DNA of 64,000 bases from Ipomoea triloba (GCF_003576645.1 NC_044930.1:2086454-2150453); one strand, 5' to 3'. Positions 1 to 13,027 are shown, numbered from the stretch's first letter. Notes: a model not told the origin generated them from the sequence alone. Numbers and translations: made by a program.

Positions 1-61
<61 letters not shown>
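1..61. repeat. Poly-G homopolymer at the window edge
   Basis: The first 61 bases are all G, followed at once by ordinary AT-rich sequence. Nothing else in the window looks like this. A G run of this length is rare in plant DNA and is a known sequencing or assembly artefact, so it is more likely technical than biological. Confidence 0.9.
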
Positions 62-62
<1 letters not shown>

Positions 63-765
63 AAGTGTGCTTGCCTAGCCTCCCCATGACCTAACAAAGA
101 TTTTGTTTGAAGACTAATTTGGCTTTCCTTATTTCAATGTGATACAGATGAATTGATTGGTTGTTGCTTATATGGATGAGAAAGTGTAATACGGATGAAT
201 TGATTGATTGTGGCTTATTAAAGAAAATGTGATACTTGAAAAATGTACTACTTTTGATTAAAAATATAATATTTTAAAATCAAAATGTAATGTCAAGGGT
301 TAAAGAGTTACTTATAAGAATAATTGTAATAGCTACCTGAAAGAAAATGTAATACTTATGAAAAACATGAATTTGTCTCAAATCTCATGGATGAGGATCC
401 GTGAAACAGTATACTCTTATTGGAGATTTTGCCATATGCTTAACCCAAAGTCCCAAACATCATAAAATCCAACACCATCATCAATATGATTCATTATGTT
501 ATATAAAATGAAACATTTTTTTTTGTGAATTAAATATTACCTCAAAACCAAGTCATGTCCGGGCGTGCGGCAAGTCTAAATTGCACGAAGATAACGAGGA
601 ATTGAACTCGATTCATCATCTTGAGATTAGGTATTTCACATGAATTAGGTTGCATATAATAAATTAGCAGACAAATTAAAGTCAAACAATTATCAAATAT
701 TTTAAACGAGTAAAATGATTGGTTATGACTTGTACCCCAATAAAAACACGATTTTATATATGCGA

Positions 766-767
<2 letters not shown>

Positions 768-838
<71 letters not shown>
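768..838. repeat. Compound microsatellite (TA)n(GA)n
   Basis: An uninterrupted TA dinucleotide run (about 768-800) is followed directly by a GA run (801-838). It is the source of the low-complexity Ser/Leu and Ile/Tyr translations on the minus strand, which are not coding. Confidence 0.95.
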
Positions 839-841
<3 letters not shown>

Positions 842-1319
842 AATGTAGCCATGTAGGGCAGTTCTATCCATGATTTTGTTGATGGTGTATAGTAGTTGGT
901 AGTTGTTATTATGCAGCATTCAAAGGGGAATCATTTCAGCAAACTCTTCCTCTACTCCCTTATTTTTCTCCTTCAATTTCGTTCAAAACCCGCATGCTAG
1001 CTTGAGTGTTTACTTTTGTTTCCCCTTTTATTTATTTATTTTTTTAGTGACAAGGAAATTAAAATCGCAACCACTATCCGAGGTGTGCATTGAGACAGAC
1101 TAAGACAGAAATAGTTACAATAACCTGCAGCTAGTAAAGGAAAACATAACACAAAAAACACAGTTGAATAGAACTGACAGGAAAGGCGGACCTATTCTTT
1201 CACAGAGTAAACCCCACCATCCATGTGATTTTAGTCGAAAAATGATCACAAGAAGGTAAAACAACCTAGGTTTCATTTACTATTTTATGATTATGAAATG
1301 CATGATTGAATTGAAAATT

Positions 1320-1470
1320 GAAGATATACTTTTTTTTTTCATATGGGAGGATAAATTGCGCTAGGACACCTAATGCGACAAATTCGGCCAAGAGAGTGTT
1401 GGTAAGAATTGAGCTTGTAACCGTCAAGTACGAGAATCATGCCTATCTATTTGACCACCTTTTTGGGGTG
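1320..1470 (-). repeat. tRNA-derived SINE-like fragment (second family)
   Basis: Read on the minus strand, it has a tRNA-like stretch. An A-box-like TGGTCAAATAG precedes a B-box-like segment, with the intervening TGATTCTCGTACTTGA shared with the copy near 15180-15250. It is diverged and has no visible target duplication. Confidence 0.45.
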
Positions 1471-2945
1471 AAAGATTAGGATATAATTTGTTACAATTGA
1501 GAGATTGTCAATGGCAAGATTTGTTTTGGTGCACCAGCCTAGCTACACTAGTACACAAATAATAAGAAAGTTCGTGGAAATCATTGCCTATTAGATGGGA
1601 TTATGTAATGATACCAAGATGTGTGTTCAGTGTTAATTACTAACTACGGAAATTATGTTTTAATTTGAAAGCAAATGTATTATTCAAAAGTAATTAATGT
1701 ATAATATAAAGTGTTGGATTTCAAGAATGTCATTTACTCTGTTAAGTTCGAAAAACCGACACTACCAAAAAAAAAAAACATTAAAAAAACGTTCATTGAT
1801 TTTGCTATGAATTAAATAGTTTTAAGTTAAATACTTACGAATTTACATGTTTTACCTATGAAATCTGTTGACAAATTGATTAGCTACAAATTTTAATAGT
1901 TTACCTATCTTTTAATTTTAGAGAAGACAATACCCTTCTAATCATTTCATATGTAATGACGATTAACAAAAATTAATATGAAATTTTAGACAATTTTATG
2001 TTGTTGTTTTATTGGTCACAAATGTTAAGACTTTGAATTTGTACCAAGTACAAAATTAACATTATTTTCATTCTTGTTAACTTTAAAAAATTTTCAAGTC
2101 ACTGATACAAATCCGCACCGTATACTTTGCCTATATATATACACAACTGTCACAACATACATTACTACAACTACAATGTAGAAAGTGATTTATGCTTACA
2201 ACTACGAAGTGGAGAACATTATTGGGCTGAAGTGAACTGGATGGAGATGCATGGAATAACATCAATAAGATATGGGGCAATGTGCTTTATTCAATCCAAA
2301 AGTATGTGCTAAATAATTGCCCAATACAATTTCCAGGGCCCAATTATTTATCTAATGAAAGCATATATATAAAGAACTCCTTCAACGTCAAAAATAAATT
2401 TATCCTTTTATTATAGGGAAAATTGTAAAATATAACATTAAACTTTACACGTATAAGTAATTAGGCTCTTGAACTTTTAAAATATTTAATTAAACGCTTT
2501 AACTTATAAAAATAAGGCAAATAAATCTTATTTACCGATAACCAGTATGTTACTGGTAAAATTATGATGATGGCTGTCGTAAACCATCGTAAACCAGCAC
2601 CACCACTGCTTAAGAAAAAAAAGTGACCAAGACAACCAACATTGGTCGTCTTCTCTAGTGTACCAACTAAGCTGTCCGTGTGAACTGGGAATTTAATTCT
2701 TGAATTGATTTGATGACTGGCTCACCTTTGACAAATCAAGTTTAGGCTCGTAAGTTTTTGAGCATCCTTTGGTGTTGCTCAGACAAATTATATTGTGGAT
2801 CATGGTCTACATTACAAGATTGATTATATTCATTTTTAGAAAATAAACTAATTGAAAATAAGCTTATGACAAAATATAATGAAGTTATTAAAAAAATAAA
2901 AATGAACATATATAGTATAGTAAAAATTATTATAAATAAATATGC

Positions 2946-3060
2946 AATGGGAGCAACTCCAAACAAGTTTGTCAGGTTGTTGGCTTCATAACCACAATGT
3001 TACAAGTTCAACTCGTATTGAAAGTGCCTATTAGGAGGTTATTTGTCCGTTAAAGTCACA
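2946..3060 (+). repeat. Fragment of first SINE-like family
   Basis: It contains a degenerate A-box region (CAAGTTTGTCAGGTTGTTGG) and a B-box-like ACAAGTTCAACTCG. It is similar to the better copy at 23052-23188. It is partial and old, without a clear poly-A tail. Confidence 0.4.
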
Positions 3061-3213
3061 TGACGAAATTTACGTCTGATACTGCAGTCTGCAGATAATA
3101 ATTGTAAATTTATTTTTTCATCAAAAATAGATTTGCAATATACTAAAAATAGAAACTTTTTAAAGCATACACAATCATGTATATTAATTATAACCTTATA
3201 AAAAATCTTTACA

Positions 3214-3523
3214 GGGCGTTTGGTTGGGAGGTGGAATTAGGGGGGAAAAGAATTGTAATTCGGTGGAATTGCAATTCAATGAATAAAGTAGGAATTGAAA
3301 TTACAGTGTTTGGTATGCAGAAATAGGAGTACAGGGAATTGAAAGGTAAGAAGCGACAAAATGACTAAAATGCCCTTATGTTGTAGTATATGTTGTAGTA
3401 GTAGTAGTAGTAGTAATAATAATAATAATAATAATAAGTATATTAATAATAATAATTATTACCTTCAAAAAAAATAATAATAATAATTCCTTCAATAATA
3501 ATTATAAAAATAATAATAATAAG

Positions 3524-3568
<45 letters not shown>

Positions 3569-3870
3569 TCCTTCAAAAACAATAATAATAATAATAAGTA
3601 TAATAATTCTTTAAAAAAGAATAATAATAACAATAATTTTTTTAAATTAAAAAAAATAAAAAAAAAGACAAAGGGTACGGGAGGAGGGGCAAAATTGTCT
3701 TTACACCAACATAATTGCCCCTCCTCTCCACCGAATTGCAATTCATGGGGGTACCCCATGAATTGCAATTCATCATTTGGAGGGAATTGCAATTCTGTAG
3801 AATTGCAATTCCCTCCAACCAAACAGTGTAATTTGGAAATTCCCTATATTGCAATTCATCCCAAATTTAA
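3214..3870. mobile_element. Non-autonomous DNA transposon (MITE), GGGCGTTTGG type, copy 1
   Basis: It begins GGGCGTTTGGTTGGGA, has an internal AAT/TAG microsatellite core (about 3397-3640), and ends in palindromic stretches built on GAATTGCAATTC plus CCTCCAACCAAACAGTG. A clearly homologous copy lies at 27509-28101 with the same left flank and core. The right end of this copy is degenerate. No transposase is encoded. The terminal motif resembles Tourist/PIF-Harbinger-like MITEs, but I could not identify a 3-bp target duplication, so the superfamily is tentative. Confidence 0.7.
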
Positions 3871-4368
3871 AATTTAATGCTTTAAATTTTCGCTCTGACT
3901 TTGATTTTTGACTCCGCTGTTCCGCTCTGACCGTATTCACATGTAACAAGTGCAATCGTTAATGGAAGACAGACAAAGCTTTACTGGTCTCGTGTTCGGA
4001 TGCCCCAACGTCAAAGTGGGCCTGTCATAGTCGTCGGAGCCGCCGCGTCGGCACGCCGCTTTACACGCCGGGAACAGTGGACACGTGAGGAAAATGATGG
4101 CTCCTATATATTATTACTCCGTATAACATACTTATCCATATGTGCTGGCTTTCTTGTCTTTATTCACACCTTATAAACTTCGAAAAGTTAGATAATAATA
4201 CGTTTTAGTTTGGACACTTCATAAATAGATATTTTTCTTGTTAAGTATAGAGTAATAAATGTACTTTGACTTGAAAGAAATATCTAATATCTAAATACAA
4301 TATATGATAACATGACAAAAGATTCAAGGTTCAAGCTAAGACTTAAATTAGAAGTTTAGTTTAATAAT

Positions 4369-5212
4369 GAGTTAATACCACAAATGGTCCTCTGACTATT
4401 GGAGTAGTACTCCGTTTAGTCCTTGACTTTCAATTCGACCACAAATGGTCCCCTGACTTTCATTTTTGACCACAAATAGTCCTCCATTAAAATTTCTGCT
4501 AAATAGGTGTTAAATCTAGGGGTATTATCGTCAAATTGATATATATAATGGTCATAAAACAAAAATGTTTAGAATTTTTCACCAACAAGCATAATTGAAA
4601 CAATTAACAAATATAAATACTCCTAAATAAAAAATAATGCACCTTATATCTCATAATTATGCGTACAAAATGAAGATTTAATATTAGAGCTATCTGTTTT
4701 AATTTAACCAACAGATTAAAATGGAATTTTTTTTTTTCAAAAACCTTGCTTCCATTATTTTCATGGTTGTTCATACATGGCCGATATTAATAGTTTTCAC
4801 TCTTCATTAATCGATCAAACATTTTGTTTGGGACATAACTGAAGGCCGTCACCGTTGAATTAATATAATTAATCAATTACAAATTGCGGACATTAATCAT
4901 GGATTTTTATTTAATATGTTCATTTATGTAATTTGTCACGTCCATTTTGTTTTTATATTTATTAACTTAATGTTTATTAATGTTTGAAATTAATTATGTT
5001 GTCATATAATTATCAAAAAGAAGTAATCATAATAATATTAATCAATTTGACGATATTACCCCTAGATTTAACACCTATTTAACAGAAATTTTAACAGAAG
5101 ACTATTTGTGGTCAAAAATAAAAGTCAGATGACCATTTGTGGTCGAATTGAAAGTCGATGACTAAAAGAAGTACTACCCCAATAGTTTGAGGACCATTTG
5201 TGGTATTAACTC
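4369..5212. mobile_element. Mutator-like foldback MITE with 9-bp target duplication
   Basis: The element is bounded by GAGTTAATACCACAAATGG on the left and its inverted counterpart CCATTTGTGGTATTAACTC on the right. The terminal inverted repeats run about 170 bp (roughly 4369-4540 and 5040-5212) with scattered mismatches. The nine bases TTTAATAAT flank both sides (4360-4368 and 5213-5221). Long TIRs plus a 9-bp duplication are the hallmark of Mutator-like elements. The interior (about 500 bp) is AT-rich and has no open frame, so the element is non-autonomous. Confidence 0.88.
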
Positions 5213-5687
5213 TTTAATAATTAAAGGGGTAACTTGGCTTTAAAAGATATGAGTGACAGAGTAAATAAGTAGAATATGATGATTTTCAATTTGTACGGTT
5301 CAAAGTTTTCACGGTGTCTAAATTTTGATCTATTTATTCTCATGTATAGTGTGCAGGTGATGATGATACATAGAGCGCATATAAAAATTACTAGTTATAT
5401 AGGACTTCAATACTGTGTTTCCTGACCTTTCAAATCGGGAACGTGAACTCTACCCGAACAGACAAGCAGCATGCGAAGCGCCTTCTCGGTCGTCACACTC
5501 ACTCGAGTCTCTTTTAGTAATGCGATATAAGTAGGCAAATAATTTATAAAGTGCAAAAAAACATACCAAACCAATTCAAATTAAACTTGCAATTCTTGCT
5601 CAAATGGCTACCATTATTACATAGATATTAATGCCCGCTTAGCTTATTCTGCAGCAAACCGGAAAATCAAAGACTTGCCGATCGACA

Positions 5688-7080
5688 CTAACACGCCGGC
5701 AATGGCGGACCGCACAAGCACTTGTTATGAAGGTAGGCGTATTTATCAAACCTATCCTGAAGCCTCCCGGTCCCACCTTGCGGGATCTCGCCGCAAAGTC
5801 TGTTATAGCTCACATTGAACTGCTGCAAATTCTCTATCTTCGTCAGCGCCGCCGGCAGGGATCCGGCGATCTTGTTATGGTTCAGATCCAGCCAGATTAA
5901 GCTCTTGGAAAACCCCTTCACCTTCGAGAAGTCGAACTGGAACGCGTTTCTCGAAAGGTCGATAATTTGGGCGGTCTTTTTTTTCCCGAATAAGATGGAT
6001 GCGTCGCCTTCTAGCTTGTTCCGGGATAAGTCTATCCTCACGAAATCAAGTTTGGCGAAGGATGCAGGCAATTTGCCGGTGAGTTGGTTGTGGGAGAGGT
6101 AAAGATCCGGCGCCGTGGGGAATTTCCCGAAAGATTCCGGGATGGTTCCGGTGAGTTTGTTCCTGTCTAAGTGTAAGGCCTCCAGTTTTTTGAGCTCACC
6201 TAGAGACTCCGGGATAGAACCTGTTGAGATTAACAAGAACATAAATCAATAACAATTAAAAAAGACAGAGGAAATGATATTATCATTATTAGCTGTTTGA
6301 TTTGGTTAAATAATTAATATGAATGTTTAATTAATTAGTTTCTCGTAACAACTTATTGTTTTAAAATACTAAAATTCCTGTTCAAAACATTTTTTTGGAT
6401 CAATTTTTTGAAAAAGTCATTTTATATGTAATCAGTTATTATCTAACAAGTAATTTATCAAAACACTTTTCTACAATTAATTAATGTTGTCAAAAATCTT
6501 GTGGTGTGACACACGATTTAACACAATACTACAAAGTAACAGAGTGAGTCAGTGGTACTAAAAAACAAAAAAAAACTAATGTATACATACCGCTAAAATT
6601 GTTGAAAGACAGGTTGAGGTAAGTGAGGTTCTTCATCTGACCGAGGAACGCCGGAACGGCGCCGGAGACGTTGGTCCAGCTAACCTCCAGGAACGTGAGG
6701 TGGGTGAGCTTGGTGACGGAAGCCGGAATGTTCCCGGTGAGTTTCGCGACCTTGTGGAATATCAACGTCTTGAGATACGTAAGGTCCCCGACGGACGCCG
6801 GAATTTGGCCGGCGAAATCCGCGGTGATGACATTTAGGGTTATAATCCGGTTAGTGATTTCATCGCATTCCACCACGTACCATTCACAGCAATCTGTTTT
6901 GGGGTCCCACGAGGCAAAATGGTAGGGATTGCCTAGATCGCTCTTGATTTTCAGGAGAACTTTCTTGTCGTAGGGGTTGCAACGCTCGCCGGCGGCGGCG
7001 GCGGGGAAAAGGGACAGTAGAGAGAGAAAGAGGATGAGAGAGAGAGGAAGGATAGGGAGACAAGAGGGGATGATGTTCAT
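5688..7080 (-). CDS. Polygalacturonase-inhibiting protein (PGIP)-like LRR protein
   Basis: Two exons (7080-6591 and 6220-5688) join at GT-AG sites in phase 1 to give 340 residues, the usual PGIP length. The protein starts with a hydrophobic signal peptide (about residues 1-28). A Cys-containing N-cap follows, with KSDLGNPYHFASWDPKTDCC typical of the family. Then come about ten extracytoplasmic LRRs with the LxGxIPxS consensus, and a C-cap with paired cysteines ending CLCGPPLPAC. PGIPs are cell-wall proteins that bind and restrain fungal and insect polygalacturonases. I chose the ATG at 7080 because the upstream in-frame codon is GTG. The single intron (370 bp, 6221-6590) is AT-rich; some plant PGIP genes have one such intron. 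A non-inhibitory apoplastic LRR protein remains possible. The nearest neighbour is 950 bp away and is unrelated. Confidence 0.9.
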
Positions 7081-7145
7081 TATCACAGTACAGTGTTTGC
7101 AAGCAATAACTTTTGTGTGTGGATACTAAATGGAAAATTTGTTAG

Positions 7146-7154
7146 TATTTATAG
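7146..7154 (-). promoter_or_regulatory. Probable TATA box of the PGIP-like gene
   Basis: The minus strand reads CTATAAATA about 65-75 bp upstream of the ATG, a good plant TATA consensus at a suitable distance for a short leader. Confidence 0.55.
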
Positions 7155-8035
7155 CCTAAAAAAGTAGTCATAGTATGGAGAATTTTCCACAGTAACATGC
7201 ACATGGAAAACGCAAGATTTCTTCTTTTTTAAAGCATCATTTCAAACTGAACTAGTCTAGTAATACTAAGTGAGTCTCTCATATAAAAAATCATGAGTTT
7301 GAGTCTCAGTAATAGCATAAGTCATGAGTACAAACTTCAATAGCAGTATTGAGATATGAACAAATACTACATTGTAACAGAATTAAACATGTAACCTTAT
7401 TTGACTCCTGGTGAGAGTTATATATTGACCTTTTTAATTTGAATCAATTAACTATGTATAATCTAAATTGATTAATCTTCTTAAAATCCTTTATCGACTA
7501 GAGCTAAAAGACAAACTTTTGCGCTTTCCTGTAAAAAATATATATATATAATATGCTTGGAGTAATGATAGTCGGCCAATAACAAATGGTGATGATGATG
7601 ATGGGGGCTGCTAACACTACCATGGTGATGATAGGGCTGCGCAAATGAGGAAAAAGGAAGGCAACGATTTATTCCCTTTAATTTGTCTTGTTCTTTTCCA
7701 TTCCCCAAAACCCCAAACCAAAATGCCCCACAAAAGATAGCCTTGACAGCCAAGATCCCATGCCACAAGGCATATCATATACACATTTCAGATTTGACAA
7801 TTACACTGAAATTTACATTTGTTCAACACAAGAATAATTATTCAAATCACTGTTATGGATCAATCAGATATCTTCATGAAAACATGGGTATAAAAGTTAA
7901 TTGACAGTTCTTGTATCAACATCTCCAACTGATCTATAAAGTGGTTTCAGGTATCAGCAGCCGTGATCCAGTATACAGACAAGGGTTAACTAGTCATTAC
8001 ATGAAAAACGTGTCTTCTTACCGAGTTTGTTATGG
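7155..8035. other. Intergenic between PGIP-like and ABHD18-like genes
   Basis: AT-rich sequence with no coding signal. It contains the promoter-distal part of the PGIP-like gene and presumably the 3' UTR of the hydrolase gene on the minus strand (about 7700-8035). Confidence 0.5.
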
Positions 8036-10813
8036 TCAGACGGGAGAAGATTCTTTCCATGGTAACCGGTTAAGCCCGTCCACAATTGCCCTGCGGAACT
8101 CACCATTATGGAGCAAGAAGGACGAGACGTGCCCTCCGGTAACCCATCTCACTTCCGAGCCAGGCCAGGCCTTTTGAAGTTCCAACACGGAGTGTCTTGG
8201 GATATATCCATCGTCCTGTATCGAAACAGAAGATTCAAATTGGTTAAATTCTCGTAAGATAAAACCTCGAAGGGGCTAGCAGAAGGCTGCATTCGAGTCA
8301 TTTAGATGGTGTAAATGTCTTTGACTCGGTGATTTTGAAGTCGGCAATGCTAGCCTAGGCCCACATGGGCACATAAATGTGGTCCGGGTCTAAAATGACA
8401 TTCGAATTATGTGCCTGCAGTTAACATATTATATTAATTGTAATAAGAACATAATGGAGATACATAATATGTTAATTGTAGATACATAATCTGAATGTCA
8501 TTTTAGACCAGGGTCTACAATGCCATATTAACTGTAGATACATAATCTGAATGTCATTTTGGACCAGGGTCCACAATGCCCAAGTACGGTAACATGTGGA
8601 TCCAAGTATCCAACCCACATTGTCATCTCAAATTTAACTCTCCACAAGAAACAAATGCAGACACATCCGAGGATCGAGAACTTACTGTAGCTGCAACGAA
8701 TATAGCAGAGCTTGGATTCTTGGGGATTGGAAACCGTGTGACATCTGTTAGAGACAACACATTCCGCATCCGTTCTCTAACTTCCTCAAGTGTCGTGGCA
8801 TTATCCTGCACACCAAGATCTTGTCTGAGTGCTTCCCAGGCTGTGCCATACTTTAATATCCCTTCGCAAAATGCCACTACGGCTGAATGTGGAGAGAGAA
8901 AGGGGAATATAGCAATAGGTTTAGGGTGCAAGGATCCGACCATAGCTGCATGTACTCCACCTAGAGACAATAGAAGATAAACATACTTTGAAAAGATAAT
9001 CGTTTTCCAGTTTTATTCAACATGTTTCTAGATAATCTGCCACACTAATTACATAGTCATCACAACAAAAGAATAGGTACGTGTTTGCCTTACCCATACT
9101 AAGACCGCAGACGCCCATTTTTCCAAATCCAGCCTCGTAGTCTAGCCAATGCAACAGACTACGGGCCTCTTCTATAGTGACTCTTCCTAGCAACAGCAGA
9201 TCACTCACGCACAAAAGTTTCGCACCACGCTGCAGCAATGGGCGTCTTTTCCCATAGAAAGGGCTGCACAAACATCACGTTTATACATAGGTCAGATGTC
9301 ACTTAATCTTCCTTCCCTTCTTCTGATAAATTGATCAGGAAATCATTAAAAACTTGGGCATTATTTCTTGAAGATACTATTTGTTTGCAGAGTTAGCCCG
9401 TTACCTCTCAAGGACCATTGTTGCAATATTCTCTTTCAGTAACGGTCCACCTAGGCGTAATCTTCGCTCAAATGTATGATCTCCTGTACCTATAAAAGCA
9501 AATCCAACAATTCAAGAATTCTTTTTGAATCATTTAACCTGCATGTTGACTGAAAATAAGGGAAAAGTAAAGAAGAACATGAAGCCCAAAAACTAAACCA
9601 TTAACACATTGTTTATATCATTCTTACAAGGCATAAAGAGACGAGTGTTTCACTTACTAGGGAATAGTCAAGGTAGTTTTTGTGAATTGGAATGTGCAAG
9701 GAAAAGGAAAGAAAAAAGGCTCATAAAGATTTTGTTTTTAGCACACCACTATTTAAAGAATTCACCAATGTGTGCTTCTGATGTTCAGAGCTATAAAATA
9801 TTAAAACAAATTGAGAGTTTTTCTTTCTTTTTTATGGATGCACCTATCACGTATCCATGAGAAGTCAGTGAATCAAGTGCATCTTATCCTATCTATAAGT
9901 AAACAACCAACAATAGACCACCACAAAAGAATTCAACCTTCATATCTAAACAGAAATATATGTTGTACAAAATGAAATTTTCTTTTAGTTTCTTGCTTCT
10001 CATTACCGAATCAACTGCCAAGCAACTAAGTTACGAACTACAAGCTTTACAACTTATGGCCTGCTTTCAAACTTCAGTTCTCAAACCAGGTCAGACACTA
10101 ATCACACTACAAATACTCTAGTGTCACGGTTGGGATCGTTATGCTTAATTTGGGATAGGATAATTAATATGACATAAAAGTAGTAAAATACAAACTGCTA
10201 CTAGTGATGACAATTCAACCCTAATAGGCTAGAAAGACATCTCAATACCATTATGCTGTTCTTTAAAAACAGCAAATCAGAGAACAGGAAATTTTTACAA
10301 TTCTACTAAATAAACAAATTGAGAATTAAGTCAATTAACCAAATTCAACATGAAATAAAGAAGCCATAAAAGTAATTCAACTATGCTACCTGCTAGATGC
10401 ACCACACAGGACATTCTATCTGGAGGCACACATTTGGGCACAAGAAAGGCAACCCTGCCAGTATGGCTCTCCTGAGGCAAGGCACTAAGAAGCTGCTCAT
10501 CACAAGGAGTCTTAAACATCCCTTCTCTCAGACAAGCAGACTTGGACTCCCAAACTGTTTTCCAACTGGGCTGCATCAATGTGGGGGGCCAATTCTGGCC
10601 TTCCACATCAGGGAAGAGCTGCTTTATCATTCTTTCTAGAAGCTCAAGCTTTGAGCCACCCCACCCTCTGGAAAAGAAGGGAGGGCTAATATTTGTTCTG
10701 TGCACAACTGCTCCATACACATGATCCAACACATAATGGAGCATCCCAACATTCACACTAACCGCCTTCATACCAACCATTTGATCCAACCACCCTAAAA
10801 ACCTCACAGACAT
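8036..10813 (-). CDS. Alpha/beta-hydrolase of the ABHD18 (DUF2048) family
   Basis: Five exons (10813-10390, 9489-9405, 9263-9094, 8960-8686, 8215-8036) join in phase to give 377 residues. The N-terminal part reads MSVRFLGWLDQMVG and is followed by a substrate-domain region. The strand before the nucleophile elbow is followed by GLSMG (residues 223-227), with Ser225 as predicted nucleophile. Near the C-terminus a DDGYIPRHSV segment and a GGHVSSFL segment supply plausible acid and catalytic histidine. I recognise this as the conserved ABHD18/DUF2048 family, found in plants and animals. Its substrate is not established as far as I know. No signal peptide or obvious membrane span is visible. Intron 4 (8216-8685) carries a foldback repeat. 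The start is the first ATG of a frame that closes upstream. Confidence 0.88.
8366..8583. mobile_element. Small foldback MITE inside an intron of the hydrolase gene
   Basis: The left arm (GGTCCGGGTCTAAAATGACA) is the inverted counterpart of the right arm (TGTCATTTTGGACCAGGGTCC). A second direct copy of the right arm lies at about 8478-8532, so the right half is partly duplicated. The GTCCACAATGC terminus resembles the foldback at 53106-53476. No coding capacity. Confidence 0.6.
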
Positions 10814-12132
10814 TGATTCTCCCTATCAATTCACACCAATTCCAAAGATACCCAGATTAGAAAACCTGAAATAAAACCCAAAGATTCGATTTTTTTTTTT
10901 ACACCTTCACACAAACACCACAATTCCAGGCAATTCTTTTCACCCGTCAATTTCAATTAAGCATTAGTAGAAGTTAGATCTAGGCTATACAAGGCTCAAA
11001 GGATAGCCCACAACTAGATGCGCGAATCCGCGGTTCCCAAAGGATGATTTAGTATAAATAAACAATGATGGAAAGCAAAAGGGTTTGTGAATCTATGGGT
11101 ATATACATTGAAACTGTGTTGGATTGGGAAACAAGGAATTGAAAGCTAAAGAAAATTTCGAGAAATATGCGGGAAGAAGAAAGAAGGAGATAATAGCTTT
11201 CTGATCTGCGGAGAAAAACAGTGGGCAGAGAGGATACCGGTGTGGAAGACTGAATAGTAATCCGTAGATTATTGGGTTCCTAATCTTCCTATTACTCCGT
11301 ATATAGTTTATCCAAAAAAGATATATATTCCCACTAAAAGTATTTAATATATAAATTTGTAGCGTTTTCACAAAATAAATAAATAAATCCAATCTTATTT
11401 TAATGTCGATGATGACATGATGGCTAGGGATTATTTGCCAGCTGAGCATTATACATGGTTTTCTTGACGAATTTGACAAGGACTAATGATTTTGTTGCGT
11501 GAAACGTCCAAAAAACAAAGGATACGGATAAGGATGTGAGCAATCCTAACTCCAACTAAGTTACTCCTTACTAAGTTAGTAATGTAATATCTGTTTATAA
11601 TTATTTTCTCAACCTATTGAAGCACACAGTCAATATCGTCTTTATTGAGACTTGAATCCACAGTCTTTTATATAAGAAAGCAACTTGGTGTCATTAGACT
11701 ATAATCTCCCATAAGTTAGTTAAATTGTTGACGTTTTAAGTTTGAATCTCTACAAGATTTGTATATTAATTTTGATTATATGAGGAATTTGGTTGGACTA
11801 GTCCGTTTGGGTCATTGAACTTATCAATTTAATTTTTTATGAGTTTAAATATTTCAACTTTAATCTAAAATTTTTATATTGAGTGATCCAATAAATTTCA
11901 GGCTAAGCTTGACATCTCTAGAGAACGATGCAGCCTAGGATGTGCAGCTGCAACTTTTAAGAATGAAGACTATATCACCTTAGTTATGAATCTTTTATGA
12001 AGTGGTGCAACTATTCTTTGTTTCAAACATTGAAACTTCAACAATACTAAAACAATGAAATCTGAAACTATGAACTGAAAACTCTCTAGTTTTTGTTTTT
12101 TATCTGTCTTGTTTGTGTTGAACCAGAATCTT
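10814..12132. other. 5' region of the hydrolase gene and intergenic
   Basis: The first few hundred bases are presumably the leader and promoter of the minus-strand hydrolase gene. The open stretch at 11093-11479 has no homology I recognise and lies in that leader region. The rest, to the P450 stop codon, is AT-rich and featureless. Confidence 0.5.
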
Positions 12133-12989
12133 TTACATTGATGGAAGTGGGTTGATCCTAGTCACTGGGAGACAGACTAAAGGGTGAGCTCTAGGGAGAG
12201 TTAAGCCAGGCCCCTCTTCCATGTCCACACTACCTTCATTAACTTTCCATTTAAAGCACTGAATCATGGCAGCCAAGCTGGTTTGAACTACTTGCATAGC
12301 TAATGATGTTCCAGGGCAGCCTCTCCTCCCACTTCCAAATGGCAGGAACTCATAATGCTGCCCTCTAACATCAAATTCTCCACTCAGAAACCTCTCCGGT
12401 TGAAACTCGAGTGGATTTTCCCAGTGCCTCGGGTCTCTATTGATGCCCCAGACGTTGACGAAGAGCCTCGTCTTTGCAGGTATATTGTAGCCTCCGACGA
12501 CACAGTCCTCGGTTGATTCCCTCACTATCATTGGCCCCGTGGGGTGAAGCCTGAGTGTTTCTTTCACAATGGCCTGGAGATATGGGAGATTTGAAATGTC
12601 TGATTCTTCTACTAGTCTGTTGTTTCCAATCATAGAATCTAGTTCTTGTGATGCTTTCTCCATGGTTTCTGGATGGTTTATTAGCTCTGCAAGTGCCCAC
12701 TCTACTGTAATGGCTGATGTATCAGTTCCTGCTGCAAAGATGTCCTGCAATTCAGATGTCAAGAACAAGGTTTGTTCATAAGTTTTTTATGCCATCTATG
12801 AAAGTGTTGGATTAGTGTAGAAGCGGGCCGAAACCCGCAAGCTGGCCCACACCTGTTCCCACGGTGAGGCAGGTTAAAACTTAAAACTACAGAAAATTAG
12901 TCCGCGACGGGTCTGGCCCGCTAAGACCCGTGGCCTGCGCGAGTTGCGGGCTAAATCTTATTAAATATATATATATACTGTGTACTGTG

Positions 12990-13027
<38 letters not shown>

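Larger units (their letters stand above)
62..3213. other. Intergenic, AT-rich, no gene seen
   Basis: No reading frame here shows recognisable domains or plausible splicing. It holds a compound microsatellite (768-838), repeat fragments near 1045-1100 and 1320-1470 that resemble the SINE-like sequences elsewhere in the window, and another SINE-like fragment near 2946-3060. A short open stretch at 2127-2312 matches nothing I recognise. Confidence 0.6.

Noticed and set aside
3502..3822. Leu- and Phe-rich open frame over the MITE
   Set aside because: Translation of the AAT microsatellite and GAATTGCAATTC palindromes, not a protein. The same holds for 27572-28069.
11093..11479. Minus-strand open frame of 128 codons upstream of the hydrolase gene
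   Set aside because: Composition is hydrophobic and low in complexity, with no domain, and it lies in the expected leader/promoter region of the hydrolase gene.
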